A stretch of DNA of 64,000 nucleotides from Bacteroides fragilis (GTDB lineage: Bacteria > Bacteroidota > Bacteroidia > Bacteroidales > Bacteroidaceae), in the NCBI RefSeq assembly GCF_002849695.1, contig NZ_CP018937.1:744001-808000 (forward strand). Reading direction: 5' to 3'. Position numbers and translations under genes: made by a program. Positions 63,080 through 64,000 of this stretch are shown here, piece after piece (the first letter of the stretch is position 1; every line of letters starts with the position of its first letter). Under the pieces are notes generated by a model. It saw nothing but the letters and a program-made list of their open reading frames with translations, ran no database searches and was not told the DNA's origin.

Positions 63080-64000
63080 TTAAAGAATCTCGATCATAGT
63101 ACCGGGAGATAACGTTTTAAATATCTCGTCTATGTTGATGCGATCGGCACTATCCCTGAACGAGGCATCCCGAAAGACGACCCGGCGTGGTTGCCTACCG
63201 GCTATTTCACGGAAGACTTTTTCGGGAATCTGTTCAGCGAAACATGCCATTAATTCGGTCTTGTCGACAGAATAAACCGTATATCCATTTATATCCTCTT
63301 CATCGTGTGGTAGAGACAGGGATAGTCCCAGGTTGGTCAGGCAACCATAAAGCAGATCGAGTCCGGTACGGTCTTCTTTGATATTGTCTGTGAAATAAAA
63401 CAAATCACTTTGTGAATATTCCCCTGCACTGTAATATACGTCTTTCATATTGCTGTCGGCAATCCGAAAAACACGGAAACCGATGTCCGGGCGGTTCTTT
63501 AATTTAAGTTGGTTGCATTCCGCCTCAATCGTGTCTCCGGCACGTCGAATACGCTCTTTGGACAGTTCGCAGATGTTCAATGCTTTATGCTTTTCCGTGA
63601 GGAAGTCGATCGCATTTTGCATGATCTCTTTTTCACTGGGAGTCTTGGCCTTTTTTATTGTTTCAGTCACATCTTCCGGCAGTTGTACGAGAATGTACTT
63701 CACCTTGTTTTTACGCGGTTTCATGTTCATTCGCATAACCGCTTCGGCAGTAGTGCCACTACCTGAGAAGAAGTCCATCACAATACAATCTTTGTTTTTG
63801 GTGTCGATAAACTCACATAGATATTGAATCAGACTGACAGGTTTCGGAAAGTTGAACACTTTCTTATCAAAGAACTGTAGCTGATAGTTACCGGCCTGCT
63901 CATTAGTTTCAACTCCTACTTTGTAATTGATCAGGTTGGGTGGAACTTCCGGGTCATATTCCAGTTTTTCGTACGAAGGACTTAACTTAAGAGTCGGTAT
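63080..64000 (-). CDS. mod: Type III DNA methyltransferase Mod subunit, C-terminal part (cut by window edge)
   Basis: The frame is open to the edge at 64000 (upstream codons read LSPSYEKLEYDPEVPPNLIN), so the 5' end lies outside the window; 306 residues are visible. The SAM-binding motif I is DFFSGSGTTAEAVMRMN, with the preceding FNFPKPVSLIQYLCEF; this order (motif I late) is that of beta-class N6-adenine methyltransferases, so the catalytic DPPY motif should lie upstream, outside the window. The C-terminal part is less conserved. It recognises and methylates the target site and is needed for Res activity. Confidence 0.93.
   Translation of the reverse strand: MPTLKLSPSYEKLEYDPEVPPNLINYKVGVETNEQAGNYQLQFFDKKVFNFPKPVSLIQYLCEFIDTKNKDCIVMDFFSGSGTTAEAVMRMNMKPRKNKVKYILVQLPEDVTETIKKAKTPSEKEIMQNAIDFLTEKHKALNICELSKERIRRAGDTIEAECNQLKLKNRPDIGFRVFRIADSNMKDVYYSAGEYSQSDLFYFTDNIKEDRTGLDLLYGCLTNLGLSLSLPHDEEDINGYTVYSVDKTELMACFAEQIPEKVFREIAGRQPRRVVFRDASFRDSADRINIDEIFKTLSPGTMIEIL

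Noticed and set aside
1..64000. CRISPR array, insertion sequences, integrases and ordinary tRNA genes
   Set aside because: None seen. The repeats found are short tandem or inverted elements without spacers, and the only tRNA-like sequence belongs to the tmRNA.

Overview
The window is chromosomal DNA from a Bacteroides, most likely of the B. fragilis group. Several things point there independently. The promoters that can be read have the Bacteroides form (a -7 box TAnnTTTG, sometimes with a TTG/TTTG-like -33 element about 19 nt upstream). The capsule locus opens with a upxY/upxZ pair. There is a hybrid two-component-type regulator, HmuY/TonB-type heme uptake, and a tmRNA with the tag GETNYALAA. 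Both window edges cut genes: a sigma-54 activator on the left and a type III DNA methyltransferase on the right.

Layout. 1-4.2 kb: envelope and secretion genes (sigma-54 activator, lptE, TPR-like protein, secG), then an MFS transporter with a PqqD-like protein. 4.3-8.3 kb (minus strand): DUF4831 protein, bifunctional NAD(P)HX repair enzyme, DUF5690 transporter. 8.5-9.2 kb: a methyltransferase. 9.2-27.3 kb: a complete capsular polysaccharide locus. It runs from a non-coding control region through upxY and upxZ, then a Wzx flippase, polyol-phosphate activation and transfer genes, a Wzy polymerase, a CapA-like protein, a TupA-like ATP-grasp protein, a nucleotide-sugar dehydrogenase, glycosyltransferases, a deacetylase, and a sugar reductase/epimerase with the initiating phosphosugar transferase. 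It ends at a strong terminator. 27.4-31.7 kb (minus): a heme-uptake operon (TonB receptor, frameshifted HmuY-like lipoprotein, PepSY protein). 31.9-38.9 kb: housekeeping genes (hpt, adk, obgE, pgeF-like) and envelope genes. 39.1-39.5 kb: ssrA. 40.2-43.9 kb: a hybrid-regulator gene broken into two frames, with degenerate signalling motifs. 44-54.5 kb: dinB, lipoproteins, a large transglutaminase-domain lipoprotein, a YfcC-type carrier, a 44-residue small gene, an orphan OadG/OadB-like pair, an AraC regulator and a flavin-binding oxidase-fold protein. 54.6-64 kb (minus): a protease/propeller/barrel outer-membrane protein, a double GNAT, an RluA-type enzyme and a type III restriction-modification system.

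The most interesting part is the capsule locus. Its central, AT-rich section combines a cytidylyltransferase fused to a Gfo/Idh/MocA domain, an SDR and a CDP-glycerol-type phosphotransferase, which is a teichoic-acid-like logic. Next to these sit a CapA-like protein, a TupA-like ATP-grasp ligase and a uronic-acid-forming dehydrogenase, which is a teichuronopeptide-like logic. Taken together this suggests a capsule repeat carrying a polyol phosphate and possibly an amide-linked substituent on a uronic acid. That is inference from gene content, not a demonstrated structure. The locus is preceded by a palindrome cluster and a leader that can be folded in two mutually exclusive ways, which fits control by UpxY-type antitermination.

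Two genes (HmuY-like and the hybrid regulator) are each broken by one missing base in a homopolymer run. This may be real, slippage-dependent or a sequencing artefact; the sequence alone cannot decide. Motif and repeat positions were worked out by eye.
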